From RECO01 sp050485385 (GTDB taxonomy: Bacteria; Pseudomonadota; Alphaproteobacteria; Geminicoccales; Geminicoccaceae), in NCBI GenBank assembly GCA_050485385.1, contig JBJHBG010000034.1, forward strand, positions 1 to 40,480: a stretch of 40,480 nucleotides of DNA, given 5' to 3'. Position numbers and translations under genes: made by a program. The notes beneath the pieces are model-generated. The model searched no databases. It had not been told where the DNA came from and was given only the letters and a program-made list of their open reading frames with translations. Below, in pieces: positions 1 to 8,489 of the stretch (position 1 is the first letter of the stretch; the number at the start of each line of letters is the position of its first letter).

Positions 1-204
1 CGGGCGGCGTCGCGGCTCGACCGGGCGCGGCCGCTGCGCGGCGTCGCCCACGCGCCCGTGCTGGTTCAGGGCCTGCTCGCCCGCCAGGACCTGCGCCGGC
101 TGGAGCGGGCCGACTTCGATCTGGCCGACGGCAGGCTCGCCGAGCGGCCGCCCTGGACCGTCGCCCGCTGCCTGCTGGCGCGCGCGCTCGGCCGCTACGA
201 CTGA
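1..204 (+). CDS. C-terminal end of an unidentified protein, possibly a squalene/phytoene synthase-family member
   Basis: An open frame runs from the first base of the window to a TGA at 202-204, giving the last 67 residues of a protein whose start lies outside. The tail is rich in Leu, Arg and Ala and contains LARQDLRRLERADFDLADGR and a closing ARCLLARALGRYD. The pattern LRRLERA.FD...RL followed by a basic amphipathic end resembles the C terminus of the squalene/phytoene synthase-like (NDUFAF6-like) family common in alphaproteobacteria, but this is a weak resemblance over a short stretch. High-GC codon use matches the neighbours. Function is not established from what is visible. Confidence 0.5.
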   Translation, partial: RAASRLDRARPLRGVAHAPVLVQGLLARQDLRRLERADFDLADGRLAERPPWTVARCLLARALGRYD

Positions 205-354
205 CGCGGTTTCGGGCACGGTGCCCATGCCGAGGGCACGCCCGTCACCACTGCCGCCGGTCGTTGCGGCGTTGCGGCGAGGCACGGCGCTTGCTCAGAT
301 CGAATGCCCATGCTGAAGCAGAAGCCCGATCGGCTCCGCGACGAGGAAACGACG

Positions 355-1380
355 ATGTCCACCATCCGTATCTGGGGCTTGGGTGCCGCCTTGGCGCTCG
401 GCCCGATGCTCGTGAACCCGGCGGCGGCCGAGACGGCCGTCCGTTTTGCCCTCGACTGGAAGTTCGAGGCGCCGTCGGCGCCCTATTTCCTGGCGCTCGA
501 TCGCGGCTACTACGCCGACGAGGGGCTCGCGGTCACCATCGACAGCGGCACGGGCTCGACCCAGACCATCCCGCGCATCGCCGCCGGCAACTACGACATC
601 GGCTTCGGCGACATCAACGCGCTGGTGAAGTTCCTCGACCAGAACCCGGGCTCGCCGGTCATCGGCGTGATGATGAGCTACGAGCGTCCGCCCTTCGCCA
701 TCGTTTCGCTCCGGGGCAATGGCATCGATCCGGCGGACCCGAAGAGCGTCGAGGGCAAGAAGCTCGGCGCGCCGCCGCCGGACGCGGCCTTCGCCCAGTG
801 GCCGATCTTCGTCGCGGCGAACGAGATCGACACCTCCACCATCACCATCGAGAGCGTGGGCTTTCCGGTGCGCGAGCCGATGCTGGCCAGGGGCGAGGTC
901 GACGGCATCTTCGGCTTCTCGTTCTCGTCCTACCAGAACCTCCAGGCGGCGGGCGTCGACGACGACGACATCGTGGTCGTGCTGATGTCCGACCACGGCC
1001 TCGAGCTGTACGGCAACGTGGTCATGGTCAACACCGACTTCGCCGCTGCCAACCCCGAGGCGGTCGAAGGCTTCATCCGCGCCACCATCAAGGGCTGGCG
1101 CGATACGGTTGCCGAGCGTGAGGCCGCGATCGACGCCGTGCTCGCCCGCAACGAGGTGGCGGACCGGGCGGTCGAACTGCAGCGGCTCGACATGGCGCTG
1201 GCGGCCAACATTCTCACGCCGCTCGTCAAGGAGGAGGGCATCGGCGGCGTCGACATGGAACGGCTCGCCCGCTCGCTCGACCAGATCGCGCTTGCCTACG
1301 ACTACACCAACAAGCCGGCGCCGGAGGACGTCTTCACCGACGCCTTCCTGCCACCGGCGGAGGAGCGCAGGATCGACTGA
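355..1380 (+). CDS. ABC transporter substrate-binding protein, NMT1/SsuA type
   Basis: Periplasmic solute-binding protein of 341 residues. The start chosen is ATG 355, which follows a GAGGAAA ribosome site; an upstream in-frame ATG at 304 would put 17 charged residues before the signal peptide. Residues 1-25 form a signal peptide ending in NPAAA. The mature N terminus (VRFALDWKFEAPSAPYFLA, then DRGYYADEGL) is the hallmark of the NMT1/THI5-like family, which binds thiamine precursors, sulfonates, nitrate or taurine. The ATPase gene follows after 6 bases and then the permease, so the three form one importer operon. The ligand cannot be named: no thiamine or sulfonate enzyme lies next to it and no TPP riboswitch was seen upstream. 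Confidence 0.88.
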   Translation: MSTIRIWGLGAALALGPMLVNPAAAETAVRFALDWKFEAPSAPYFLALDRGYYADEGLAVTIDSGTGSTQTIPRIAAGNYDIGFGDINALVKFLDQNPGSPVIGVMMSYERPPFAIVSLRGNGIDPADPKSVEGKKLGAPPPDAAFAQWPIFVAANEIDTSTITIESVGFPVREPMLARGEVDGIFGFSFSSYQNLQAAGVDDDDIVVVLMSDHGLELYGNVVMVNTDFAAANPEAVEGFIRATIKGWRDTVAEREAAIDAVLARNEVADRAVELQRLDMALAANILTPLVKEEGIGGVDMERLARSLDQIALAYDYTNKPAPEDVFTDAFLPPAEERRID

Positions 1381-1386
1381 CGGCGG

Positions 1387-2172
1387 ATGGCCTTCGTCCG
1401 CCTGGAGCGCACGGCACTCGCCTATCCGACCAGGGACGGCGACGTGCTGGCGCTGGAGAACGCCGACCTCGCCATCCAGGCGGGCGAGTTCACCGCCGTC
1501 GTCGGCCCGTCGGGCTGCGGCAAGTCCACGCTGATGCGGCTGGTCACGGGCCTGCGCCGGCCCACCGCCGGCACCGTCATCGTCGACGGCCGCGAGGTGG
1601 CGGGGCCGCTGAAGTTCGTCGGCATGGCCTTTCAGAACGCGACGCTCCTGCCGTGGCGGACGGTGCTCGACAACTTGCTGCTGCCCTTGGAGATCGTGCA
1701 GCCGCATCGCTCGCAACTGCGCCGCAAGCGGGCCGAGTACGTCGCCAAGGCCGAGGCCCTGCTCGCGACCGTCGGGCTCGACGGCTTCGGCCGGAAGTTC
1801 CCGTGGGAGCTTTCGGGCGGCATGCAGCAGCGGGTGTCGCTCTGCCGGGCGCTGATCCACGAGCCCAAGCTCTTGATGCTCGACGAGCCCTTCGCGGCAC
1901 TCGATGCCTTCACCCGCGAGGAGCTTTGGTGCGTGCTGCGTGACCTATGGGAGGCGCAGCGCTTCACCGTGATCCTCGTCACCCACGACCTGCGCGAGGC
2001 GACGTTTCTCGCCGACACCGTGCACGTCATGAGTGCGAGGCCCGGCCGCATCATCCATCGCCACGAAATCGACCTGCCGCGGCCGCGCGACCTCGAGATC
2101 TGCTTCGATCAGCGGTTCGTCGACATCGTGCACACGTTGCGCCAGCAGATTGCGGGGGTGCGTCAGCGATGA
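1387..2172 (+). CDS. ABC transporter ATP-binding protein, nitrate/sulfonate/taurine (SsuB/TauB) type
   Basis: Cytoplasmic ATPase of 261 residues that powers the importer formed with the flanking genes. Walker A is GPSGCGKST at residues 40-48, the Q-loop lies in FQNATLLPW near 82-90, the signature LSGGMQQR is at 142-149, Walker B is LLMLDEPFAALD near 162-173, and the H-loop is in LVTHD near 197-201. Length is normal for the SsuB/TauB group. The stop codon overlaps the next start as ATGA (2169-2172), which suggests translational coupling to the permease. Confidence 0.93.
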   Translation: MAFVRLERTALAYPTRDGDVLALENADLAIQAGEFTAVVGPSGCGKSTLMRLVTGLRRPTAGTVIVDGREVAGPLKFVGMAFQNATLLPWRTVLDNLLLPLEIVQPHRSQLRRKRAEYVAKAEALLATVGLDGFGRKFPWELSGGMQQRVSLCRALIHEPKLLMLDEPFAALDAFTREELWCVLRDLWEAQRFTVILVTHDLREATFLADTVHVMSARPGRIIHRHEIDLPRPRDLEICFDQRFVDIVHTLRQQIAGVRQR

Positions 2173-2942
2173 GGCGCAACCTGTGGCTCGAACGGCTGGC
2201 ACCCTGGGTCTTCACCATCGGTTTGTTCGTGGTGTGGGAGATCTCGTGCCACGTCTTCGCCCTGCCGCGTTACGTACTGCCGCCGCCATCCCTGATCTTC
2301 GAGGACATGTGGCGCTTCCGCAGTGCCTTGTGGAACAACTCGCTGGTGACACTGTGGACCACGCTGGTCGGCTTCGGCATGGCCGTGGTCTTCGGCCTCG
2401 TCCTCGGCATCGCCATCGGCTGGTCGCGGACCATCTACGCCGCGTTCTACCCGGTCATGGTCGGCTTCAATGCCATTCCGAAGGTAGCGGTCGTTCCCAT
2501 CCTGGTGCTTTGGTTCGGCATCGGCGAGGTACCGGCGATCCTGACGGCCTTCCTCATCTCGTTCTTCCCCATCGTGGTGAACGTGGCGACCGGCCTCGCC
2601 ACCATGGAGCCGGAGATGGAGGACGTGCTCAGAGCGCTGGGTGCCAGGAAGCTCGACATCATGTTGAAGGTCGGTATCCCGCGCTCCCTGCCGTACTTCT
2701 TCGCGTCCCTGAAGGTGGCGATCACGCTCGCCTTCGTCGGCGCCGTGGTCTCCGAGACGGTCGCCGCCAACCGCGGCATCGGCCACTTGCTGCTCGCCGC
2801 TCAGGCAAATTTCCAGGTACCCTTGGTGTTCGGCGGCCTCATCGCGCTCGCCATCCTCGGCATCGGCATGTACGCGGTGTTCGCGGCGCTGGAGAAGCGG
2901 ATGACCGGATGGGCCTTCAGGTCGGGGTTGAACGATATCTGA
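2169..2942 (+). CDS. ABC transporter permease, SsuC/TauC type
   Basis: Inner-membrane permease of 257 residues. The ATG at 2169 was chosen because it overlaps the ATPase stop in an ATGA; the frame stays open further upstream only inside the ATPase gene. Several hydrophobic segments are visible (about residues 12-30, 63-88, 105-125, 127-145, 185-205 and 222-245). The EAA loop that docks on the ATPase is at about 150-175, with ALGARKLDIMLKVGIPRSLP. This is a BPD_transp_1 domain of the nitrate/sulfonate/taurine group. It completes the importer operon 355-2942; the next gene is 57 bases on and appears unrelated. Confidence 0.93.
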   Translation: MRRNLWLERLAPWVFTIGLFVVWEISCHVFALPRYVLPPPSLIFEDMWRFRSALWNNSLVTLWTTLVGFGMAVVFGLVLGIAIGWSRTIYAAFYPVMVGFNAIPKVAVVPILVLWFGIGEVPAILTAFLISFFPIVVNVATGLATMEPEMEDVLRALGARKLDIMLKVGIPRSLPYFFASLKVAITLAFVGAVVSETVAANRGIGHLLLAAQANFQVPLVFGGLIALAILGIGMYAVFAALEKRMTGWAFRSGLNDI

Positions 2943-2999
2943 TGACACCTACCTGACGAACAGGTAACCTTGCGGTGTTATCAAGTAGCGAAAGCGTCG

Positions 3000-3320
3000 A
3001 TGTCTCTCGTTTTGCCCGGTCTGCTTCTGCTTTGCGGCCTGCTGGCCGCCGTCAGTGCCATGGCTGCCCCCATCGTCGTGGAGCCTCCGGTGGAGCGTCA
3101 GCCGCTGGCCGTGGCCAGTCACGCCGCGCCGTTGGGGACGTACTTCGAGCCGCTGGCATTCGCGGGTTCCGAAACGGCGGAGCCGAGACCGCCATTCGTC
3201 TTCGTCCCTGACGCGCAAACGCGACTGGTGGCGGCGGGTCTACCGTCGGTGTTGCCGTTGCTCGGCATCGCGCTTGCCGGTCTCGGCTACATCGCGCACC
3301 GACGTTCGAACCGCCCCTGA
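3000..3320 (+). CDS. Small secreted protein with a C-terminal sorting-like tail
   Basis: Unrecognised 106-residue protein. ATG 3000 is preferred over an upstream in-frame ATG at 2970 because it starts directly with a signal peptide (hydrophobic LVLPGLLLLCGLLAAVSAMA, residues 3-22). A Pro/Val/Ala-rich middle of about 55 residues follows. The end has LPS, then a hydrophobic stretch (VLPLLGIALAGLGYIA) and a basic tail (HRRSNRP). That three-part end resembles PEP-CTERM-type exosortase signals, which have a short Pro motif, a membrane helix and an Arg cluster, but the Pro motif is atypical. A simple membrane-anchored periplasmic peptide is equally possible. Coding status is supported by the signal peptide, not by homology. 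Confidence 0.55.
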   Translation: MSLVLPGLLLLCGLLAAVSAMAAPIVVEPPVERQPLAVASHAAPLGTYFEPLAFAGSETAEPRPPFVFVPDAQTRLVAAGLPSVLPLLGIALAGLGYIAHRRSNRP

Positions 3321-3383
3321 AGCAACGGCTGGCATGGACCTCCATCGGCGCCTAGGTTCGCGCGAGGCACGATGGAGGGAACG

Positions 3384-3755
3384 ATGAGCGACGAGGCGGC
3401 AATCCGCACACTTCTCCAGGACTATTTCGATGGCTTCTACACGGGCGACGTGGGCAAGCTGGAGGGCGTGTTCCATCCGGCGTGTCATCTCTACAGCGCT
3501 ACCGACGGTCCGCTTCAGGACGACGACATGCCGGCGGTCTACCGCCGGGTCGAGAACCGCGAGCCCCCGGCCGAGCGCCGCCAGCCCCGCCAGGACGAGG
3601 TGTTGATGCTCGATCGGGCGGCGGCCGACATGGCGCTGGCCAAGGTCCGCCTCGCCATCGGCCCCAAGCTCTTCACCGACTATCTGTCGCTGATGAAGAT
3701 CGACGGCCGCTGGCAGATCATCGCCAAGGCCTACACCTACCGCCTGCTGGACTAG
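3384..3755 (+). CDS. NTF2-like / putative lumazine-binding family protein
   Basis: Protein of 123 residues. ATG 3384 was chosen because GGAGGGA lies directly upstream at 3374-3380; the in-frame ATG at 3372 would overlap that site. The pattern IRTLLQDYFDGFYTGDVGKL near the N terminus, a central FHPACHLY, and the ending LSLMKIDGRWQIIAKAYTY are typical of small cone-shaped NTF2-like proteins (SnoaL/Lumazine_bd_2), a fold used for small-molecule binding or catalysis. No specific reaction can be assigned. It is followed by a group of hairpins that separates it from the convergent sulfatase gene. Confidence 0.8.
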   Translation: MSDEAAIRTLLQDYFDGFYTGDVGKLEGVFHPACHLYSATDGPLQDDDMPAVYRRVENREPPAERRQPRQDEVLMLDRAAADMALAKVRLAIGPKLFTDYLSLMKIDGRWQIIAKAYTYRLLD

Positions 3756-3769
3756 GGCCATCGAAAGGA

Positions 3770-3834
3770 GCGGGGGGCTTTGGGCGCCCCGCGCGACCGC
3801 CAATGACCTCGGTGCCGACGGCGCAGCCGTCGGC
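3770..3834. repeat. Two hairpins between convergent genes
   Basis: GCGGGG at 3770-3775 pairs with CCCCGC at 3787-3792. A perfect 8-base stem follows, GCCGACGG at 3814-3821 with CCGTCGGC at 3827-3834, around a 5-base loop. They sit just before the hairpin at 3843-3874 that carries a T-run. They may help end transcription from both sides or protect the 3' end of the messages. Confidence 0.55.
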
Positions 3835-3842
3835 TGGGTGGA

Positions 3843-3874
3843 CAGGGGGCCGAAAGCCCCCTGCTTCCGTTTTT
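3843..3874 (+). terminator. Intrinsic terminator
   Basis: Perfect 8-base stem CAGGGGGC / GCCCCCTG (3843-3850 with 3856-3863) around loop CGAAA, followed by a run of five T at 3870-3874. On the plus strand this fits a Rho-independent terminator for the NTF2-like gene. On the minus strand it lacks a T-run, so it serves the sulfatase operon less well. Confidence 0.75.
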
Positions 3875-3899
3875 CCGCCTGCGCCGATCCGGCCGCCGC

Positions 3900-5357
3900 C
3901 TACATCGGACCGATGCGCGGTGGCCCCTTGTCGAGGGACAGCACCGCCGCGTCGAAGCTTCGGCGCAGAAGCTCGTGCTTGACGGCTTGGTGGGCCGGAT
4001 CGTCCCATAGGTCGGTGAACTCGCCCGGATCGTCCCGCAGGTCGTAGAGCTCGCCCAGACCGTGGTTGTGATAGACCGACAGCTTGTAGCGGCCGTCGAG
4101 GAACATCGTCGCCATCGTGCCGTCCGCAAGGTCGAGCGCGTCGAGATACTCCGCGCGCACCCAGTCGTGATGGCGGTCCAGCGCGGCCTTGCCCTCGAGC
4201 ATCGGCCAGAGCGACTTGCCCTGCATCTCCGCGGGCGTCTCCAGCCCGGCGACGTCGAGCAGGGTGGGGGCGATGTCGAGCGCCATGACCAGGGCGTCGC
4301 TGCGCGCCGGGGCCTGGACGCGGCCGGGCCAGGACCAGATCATCGGCACGCGGACGAGGCCGTCGTAGAAGCGGCAGCCCTTCTCGATCAGCCCGTGGTC
4401 GCCCAGCATCTCGCCGTGGTCGGAGGTGAAGAGGATGACCGTGCGTTCGAGCTGGCCGGTCGCTTCCAGCGCGTCGAGCAGCCGCGCGAGCTGGTCGTCG
4501 ATCAGCGCGATCATGGCGTAGTAGGCGGCCTGGAGGGACCAGGCATCGCGGGCCCCCGGCGACGCGTCCTCGGTGGCGAGGCCGTGGCTCGGCGAGGCCG
4601 GCAGGATCGGGTGCTTGATGTCCAGCTCGCGCGGATCGGCCACCTTGGACTGGAAGTCGAGCGCCGCCAGCTTCCGCTGCTGGGCGAGATCGCTCTCGCG
4701 CCACAAGGGGCCGGGCATGGTCGTCGGATCGAACCGGTCCCGATAGGCCTTGGGCGGATTGAAGGGCGGGTGCGGGTCGTAGACGTTGACGCTGGCGAGC
4801 CAGGGCCGGTCGCGCTGGGCGGTGACGAAGTCGATGGTCGCCTCGACCGCCCAGGTGGTCTGGTGCAACTCCGCCGGAATGCCGTCGAGGTCGCGCACCA
4901 GCGCCTTCAGGTCGCCGCCCTTGGCCTTCACCCAGTCGGCATAGGCGTGACCCTCCCGCCAGTCGTCGCGCGGGGCGTGGCTGTAGAGGAACACCTCGTA
5001 GCCGTCGTCGGTGCGTTCCTCGACGCGGCCATAGGCCGAGGAGAGGTGGAGTTTGCCGACGAGGCCGCAGGCGTAGCCCGCGTCGCGCAGGAGTGCGGTC
5101 ACCAGCTTCGGCCCCGGCGGGAAGAAGGCGTTGCCGTTCCGTATCGCCCGGACGTTGGAGGGATAGCGGCCGGTGAGGAAGCTTGCCCGGCTAGGCGTGC
5201 AGACGGGCGACTGCACGTAGCAACGCTCGAAGGCCGTTCCCCGTCCGACCAGCGCGTCGAGGGTGGCCGTCCGGACGTGCGGATTGTTCAAGGCAGCGAC
5301 GGTGTCCCAGCGCTGCTGGTCCGTGCAGAACCAAAGGATATTCGGCCGTTCGTTCAA
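3900..5357 (-). CDS. Type I sulfatase (arylsulfatase/choline-sulfatase-like)
   Basis: Alkaline-phosphatase-superfamily sulfatase of 485 residues that would cleave a sulfate ester. The start chosen is TTG 5357, with GGGAG seven bases upstream and NERPNILWFCTDQQR immediately after, the usual sulfatase N terminus. The upstream extension reads as low-complexity Arg/Ser/Ala. Metal-binding Asp13-Gln14 is in CTDQQR. The signature CTPSR has Cys53, which a formylglycine-generating enzyme would have to convert; none is in this window. The later SDHGEMLGDHG is the second metal site. No clear signal peptide is present, so it is probably cytoplasmic. It lies 16 bases after a second sulfatase, so the two form an operon. 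Substrate unknown. Confidence 0.9.
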   Translation of the reverse strand: MNERPNILWFCTDQQRWDTVAALNNPHVRTATLDALVGRGTAFERCYVQSPVCTPSRASFLTGRYPSNVRAIRNGNAFFPPGPKLVTALLRDAGYACGLVGKLHLSSAYGRVEERTDDGYEVFLYSHAPRDDWREGHAYADWVKAKGGDLKALVRDLDGIPAELHQTTWAVEATIDFVTAQRDRPWLASVNVYDPHPPFNPPKAYRDRFDPTTMPGPLWRESDLAQQRKLAALDFQSKVADPRELDIKHPILPASPSHGLATEDASPGARDAWSLQAAYYAMIALIDDQLARLLDALEATGQLERTVILFTSDHGEMLGDHGLIEKGCRFYDGLVRVPMIWSWPGRVQAPARSDALVMALDIAPTLLDVAGLETPAEMQGKSLWPMLEGKAALDRHHDWVRAEYLDALDLADGTMATMFLDGRYKLSVYHNHGLGELYDLRDDPGEFTDLWDDPAHQAVKHELLRRSFDAAVLSLDKGPPRIGPM

Positions 5358-5373
5358 GATGGCTCTCCCAAGA

Positions 5374-6858
5374 TCACATGCCCGGCGCACCGACCGAGCG
5401 CTCGGGGTCGAGCGCCGGTGGCTCGGGAAAGTGCAGGCCGCGCTGACCCTTGAAGCCACGGTCGCCGCCGGGCTGGACCGGCGCGGCGTCGTGGCCGACG
5501 AGCCGGCCATCCTGCACCCAGCCCCGATCCAGATCGCTGCCGTAGCAGGCCTCGGCGAGCGCCGCCGTCAACCGCGCGCGCGTGGGCGCGTAGTCGGGGT
5601 CCGACGCGCGGTCCGTGGTCTCCTCGGGATCGGCCGCGACGTCGAAGAGCTGGACGACGTTGCCGGCCGGATACCAGATCAGCTTCGTGCGCCCGTCGTG
5701 GAGCATGCGCGAGGCGCCGTCGTTCTCCAGACAGTCGCCGTAGAGCGTGGCGCGGCGGTCGGGGCCGAGCATCGAGCGGCCGTCGCAGGACTGAGGGATG
5801 CGCAGGCCTGCCAAGTCGAGCAGCGTCGGCATGACGTCCTGCAGGCCGACCAGCCGGTCGTCCACCTGCCCGGGTTGGATCGCCCCGCCGCTGACCATGC
5901 AGGGGACGTTGGCCGAGCCCTCGTAGAAGGTGCGCTTGGCCCAAAGCCCGTGGTCGCCCAGCATGTCGCCGTGGTCGCCCACGACCATCACCACCGTATC
6001 CTCCAGCAGCCCCTCCTCGCGCAGCGTGCCGAGGACGACGCGGAGCTGATGGTCGATGTGGGTGCAGAGCGCGTAGAAGGCGCGGCGCACCTCGGCCAGC
6101 ACCTCGCCCGCCTGCTCGTTCCAGTAGCTGCGCACCAACTGTAGGGCTTTGGGCAGGTTGGCCGTGTCCTCGGACCAAGCACCGGCCGCGGCTGGCGGCG
6201 GCGTGAAGCGGCGGTAGAAGTCGACATAGCTCTGCAAGGGCGCCAGCGGCGGGTGCGGGTGCGTGTAGGAGAGGTGCCAGAACCCCGGCCGGGTCGGGTC
6301 GCGCCGCTTGATCGCCCGGCACATCTGCCACGTCGTCCAGTTCGTGACGTGGCAGTCCTCGGGCAGGTGCCAGGGCCGGTGCAGGTAGTCGTTGTTGCTC
6401 ATGCCGTGCATGAACTGCCGGCCGGGATGGCCGCGGTCGGCGAGATAGAGGTCGTGGTCGTCGACCGTGCCGAGATGCGGCCGTCCCTCTTCCGCGAGCC
6501 ACACCTCGTGGAAGCCGATGCGGTCGCGCGGCGGATAGACGTGCAGCTTGCCCACGGCCTGGCAGTGATAGCCCGCGTCCGCGAAGGCCTGCGCCACGGT
6601 CGGCATCGCCGGCATGCGGTTGACCGTGCCGAAGACACGGTCGCCGTGGTGGCGTGTGGTGGCCCCGGTCATCAACGTGCGGCGGGCCGGGATGCAGATC
6701 GGACATTCCGAATACGCACGGGTGAAGCGCACGCCGTTCCGCGCGAGCTGGTCGAGGGTGGGTGTTTGGATCACCGGGTGGCCGGCACTGCCCAGAAGAC
6801 GGCCGGGCCACTGGTCCACGGCCACGAGCAGCACGTGCGGCCGCCCTTCAGTCGTCAT
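5374..6858 (-). CDS. Type I sulfatase (second copy, diverged)
   Basis: Sulfatase of 494 residues, first gene of the sulfatase pair. ATG 6858 gives MTTEGRPHVLLVAVDQWPG, the expected N-terminal strand with metal-binding Asp15; the frame stays open far upstream, but that part is antisense to tctC and is rejected. The signature is CIPAR with Cys55 as the predicted formylglycine precursor (Ala replaces Ser at the fourth position, which some family members have). The second metal motif is GDHGDMLGDHG. It differs strongly from its neighbour outside these motifs, so the pair is not a recent duplication. It is divergent from tctC, with a 150-base shared upstream region. Confidence 0.9.
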   Translation of the reverse strand: MTTEGRPHVLLVAVDQWPGRLLGSAGHPVIQTPTLDQLARNGVRFTRAYSECPICIPARRTLMTGATTRHHGDRVFGTVNRMPAMPTVAQAFADAGYHCQAVGKLHVYPPRDRIGFHEVWLAEEGRPHLGTVDDHDLYLADRGHPGRQFMHGMSNNDYLHRPWHLPEDCHVTNWTTWQMCRAIKRRDPTRPGFWHLSYTHPHPPLAPLQSYVDFYRRFTPPPAAAGAWSEDTANLPKALQLVRSYWNEQAGEVLAEVRRAFYALCTHIDHQLRVVLGTLREEGLLEDTVVMVVGDHGDMLGDHGLWAKRTFYEGSANVPCMVSGGAIQPGQVDDRLVGLQDVMPTLLDLAGLRIPQSCDGRSMLGPDRRATLYGDCLENDGASRMLHDGRTKLIWYPAGNVVQLFDVAADPEETTDRASDPDYAPTRARLTAALAEACYGSDLDRGWVQDGRLVGHDAAPVQPGGDRGFKGQRGLHFPEPPALDPERSVGAPGM

Positions 6859-7008
6859 CGTCGATGCCCCCCCGACACTCTTTGCTTGGCGTCGACAGGG
6901 CCTGCCTCCGGCCTGTGCGTCAAGGTGCAAGGGCCGCGTCGGAGCGGCTTTCGCGGTGGTCTGCCATGCCCTATAGGTCGAGAAAACCAATCGTACGGGG
7001 AGGTGGTG

Positions 7009-7986
7009 ATGAAGACGGGCACGAAGGTTCTGGGGCTGGCGGCGGCTGTTTTGCTGCTGGGTGCGGGGGCGGCCGAGGCATGGCCCGACCGGGCGGTGCG
7101 TGTGGTGGTGCCCTTCGGTCCCGGCGGCACGTCGGACCAGGTGGCGCGCGCCTATCAGGCGGCCATCCAGGAGAACGACCTGATGGGGCAGCCGATCAAC
7201 GTCGTGAACGTCGGCGGTCACTTCTCCATCGGCGCCCGGCAGGTGATGGAAGCGGACCCCGACGGCCACACCTTCCTCGTCCTGCACATCGCCCTCATGG
7301 GCGGCGAGGCGACGGGGGCCATGGACTTCGGCTTCCGCGACTTCGCGCCGGTCGCCACCACCGGCCGCTTCTGCGTGATGCCGATGGTCCGCAAGGACAG
7401 CGGCATCGACAGCCTCGAGGACCTGCTGGCGAAGGCCAGGGACGAGCCCGACACGCTGCTCTTCGGCGTCAACATCGGAGCCATCAATCACATGGGCGGC
7501 ATCCTGCTCCAGAACGCGGAGCCGGGTGCGCAGTTCCGCTTCGTGCAGATCGGCGGCGGCACGGCCAATTTCACCGCCCTGACCGGCGGCCAGACCAACG
7601 CCACCGTCCTTTCCGGTGCCGAGGTGATCAACTTCACCCGGCTGCCCGACGGCAGCGAGAACCCGGAAGCCGAGATCAAGCCGCTGGCCTACACGGGCCC
7701 CGAGAGGCTGCCGCAGCTGCCGGACGTGCCGACGGTCAACGAACTGGGCTACGACGTGGAGTATTGCATCGAGAACTGGTGGTTCGCACCGAAGGACACG
7801 GCACCCGAGGCGATCGCCGCCTTTGCCGACGTGCTGGAGCGGGCCGGCGACACCGACCGCATCCGCACGTTCCGCGAGACCCAGGCGTTCGATCCGCTGT
7901 TCGTCCGCGAGGCCGACATGGCGGCTTCGCTCGCCGAGACCTGGGCCGTGATCGAGCCGATCGCGTTGCAGGCGCGGGGTAACTGA
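7009..7986 (+). CDS. Tripartite tricarboxylate transporter substrate-binding protein (TctC/Bug family)
   Basis: Periplasmic receptor of 325 residues. ATG 7009 follows a strong GGGGAGG ribosome site at 6997-7003. Residues 1-24 are a signal peptide ending in GAAEA. The mature protein opens WPDRAVRVVVPFGPGGTSDQVAR, the classic Bug pattern in which the VPFGPGG loop contacts the ligand's carboxylate, and includes MEADPDGHTFLV. tctB and tctA follow, completing a TTT system. Ligands of this family are usually organic acids, and which one cannot be read from sequence. Neighbouring sulfatases hint at a sulfated or related organic compound. Confidence 0.92.
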   Translation: MKTGTKVLGLAAAVLLLGAGAAEAWPDRAVRVVVPFGPGGTSDQVARAYQAAIQENDLMGQPINVVNVGGHFSIGARQVMEADPDGHTFLVLHIALMGGEATGAMDFGFRDFAPVATTGRFCVMPMVRKDSGIDSLEDLLAKARDEPDTLLFGVNIGAINHMGGILLQNAEPGAQFRFVQIGGGTANFTALTGGQTNATVLSGAEVINFTRLPDGSENPEAEIKPLAYTGPERLPQLPDVPTVNELGYDVEYCIENWWFAPKDTAPEAIAAFADVLERAGDTDRIRTFRETQAFDPLFVREADMAASLAETWAVIEPIALQARGN

Positions 7987-8011
7987 GCGTCGACGTCGCG
8001 AGGCTGGTGCG

Positions 8012-8488
8012 GTGAACGGCAAGGTCGACCCGCGGCTGGAGGTGCTCGTCTGCCTGTTGATCATCGGCGGCTGCGCGGCCGTTCTGATCGAGGCGGCGAG
8101 CATCCGGCCGGGCTTCTTCGAGCCCCTCGGCTCGGGGCCGGTGCCACGGGCCACCGCTTGGTCGATCATCGCACTGGCCGGCGTCACCGCGCTGCGCGCC
8201 GTTTGGCGCTGGCGGACGGCAGGGCTGGCCGATCCGTCCGACGTGGCGGAGCGGTGGCTGGATATGGCCGCCGTCGCGGTTCTGACCGTGGCCTATGTCG
8301 CGGTCCTGCACCTCCGCCTCACCACCTTCGCTCTGATGACGACCGTTTATCTGGCACTTGTGATCGGTCTTCTGGTCCGCTTCGAGCGCCGCACGCTGCC
8401 CTGGGTTCTGGTCGTCGCCGCCGCGGTCGGCTTCGGCGCGCAATACGTCTTCACCCGCATCTTCATCGTCGACCTGCCTGGGCTATGA
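8012..8488 (+). CDS. Tripartite tricarboxylate transporter small membrane subunit (TctB)
   Basis: Inner-membrane protein of 158 residues with a GTG start at 8012. It shows four hydrophobic segments at about residues 9-30, 46-65, 86-105 and 108-152, the last region holding two helices. The N-terminal half contains GFFEPLGSGPVPRATAW, which fits the TctB motif around the first periplasmic loop. It lies 25 bases after tctC and its stop is separated from the tctA start by a single base, so it is probably co-translated with tctA. Confidence 0.87.
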   Translation: MNGKVDPRLEVLVCLLIIGGCAAVLIEAASIRPGFFEPLGSGPVPRATAWSIIALAGVTALRAVWRWRTAGLADPSDVAERWLDMAAVAVLTVAYVAVLHLRLTTFALMTTVYLALVIGLLVRFERRTLPWVLVVAAAVGFGAQYVFTRIFIVDLPGL

Positions 8489-8489
8489 C

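Noticed and set aside
205..354. Possible thiamine riboswitch before the NMT1-type importer
   Set aside because: The conserved CTGAGA and the second-helix motifs of a TPP element were looked for and not found; only a short GGGCAC/GTGCCC palindrome is present.
295..1860. A 521-residue open frame on the minus strand
   Set aside because: It is antisense to the substrate-binding protein and ATPase genes, has His/Arg/Asp-rich low-complexity content and no recognisable domain; a high-GC shadow.
6859..8187. 443-residue upstream extension of the second sulfatase
   Set aside because: The extension is antisense to tctC and tctB and carries no domain. The ATG at 6858 gives a normal sulfatase N terminus.
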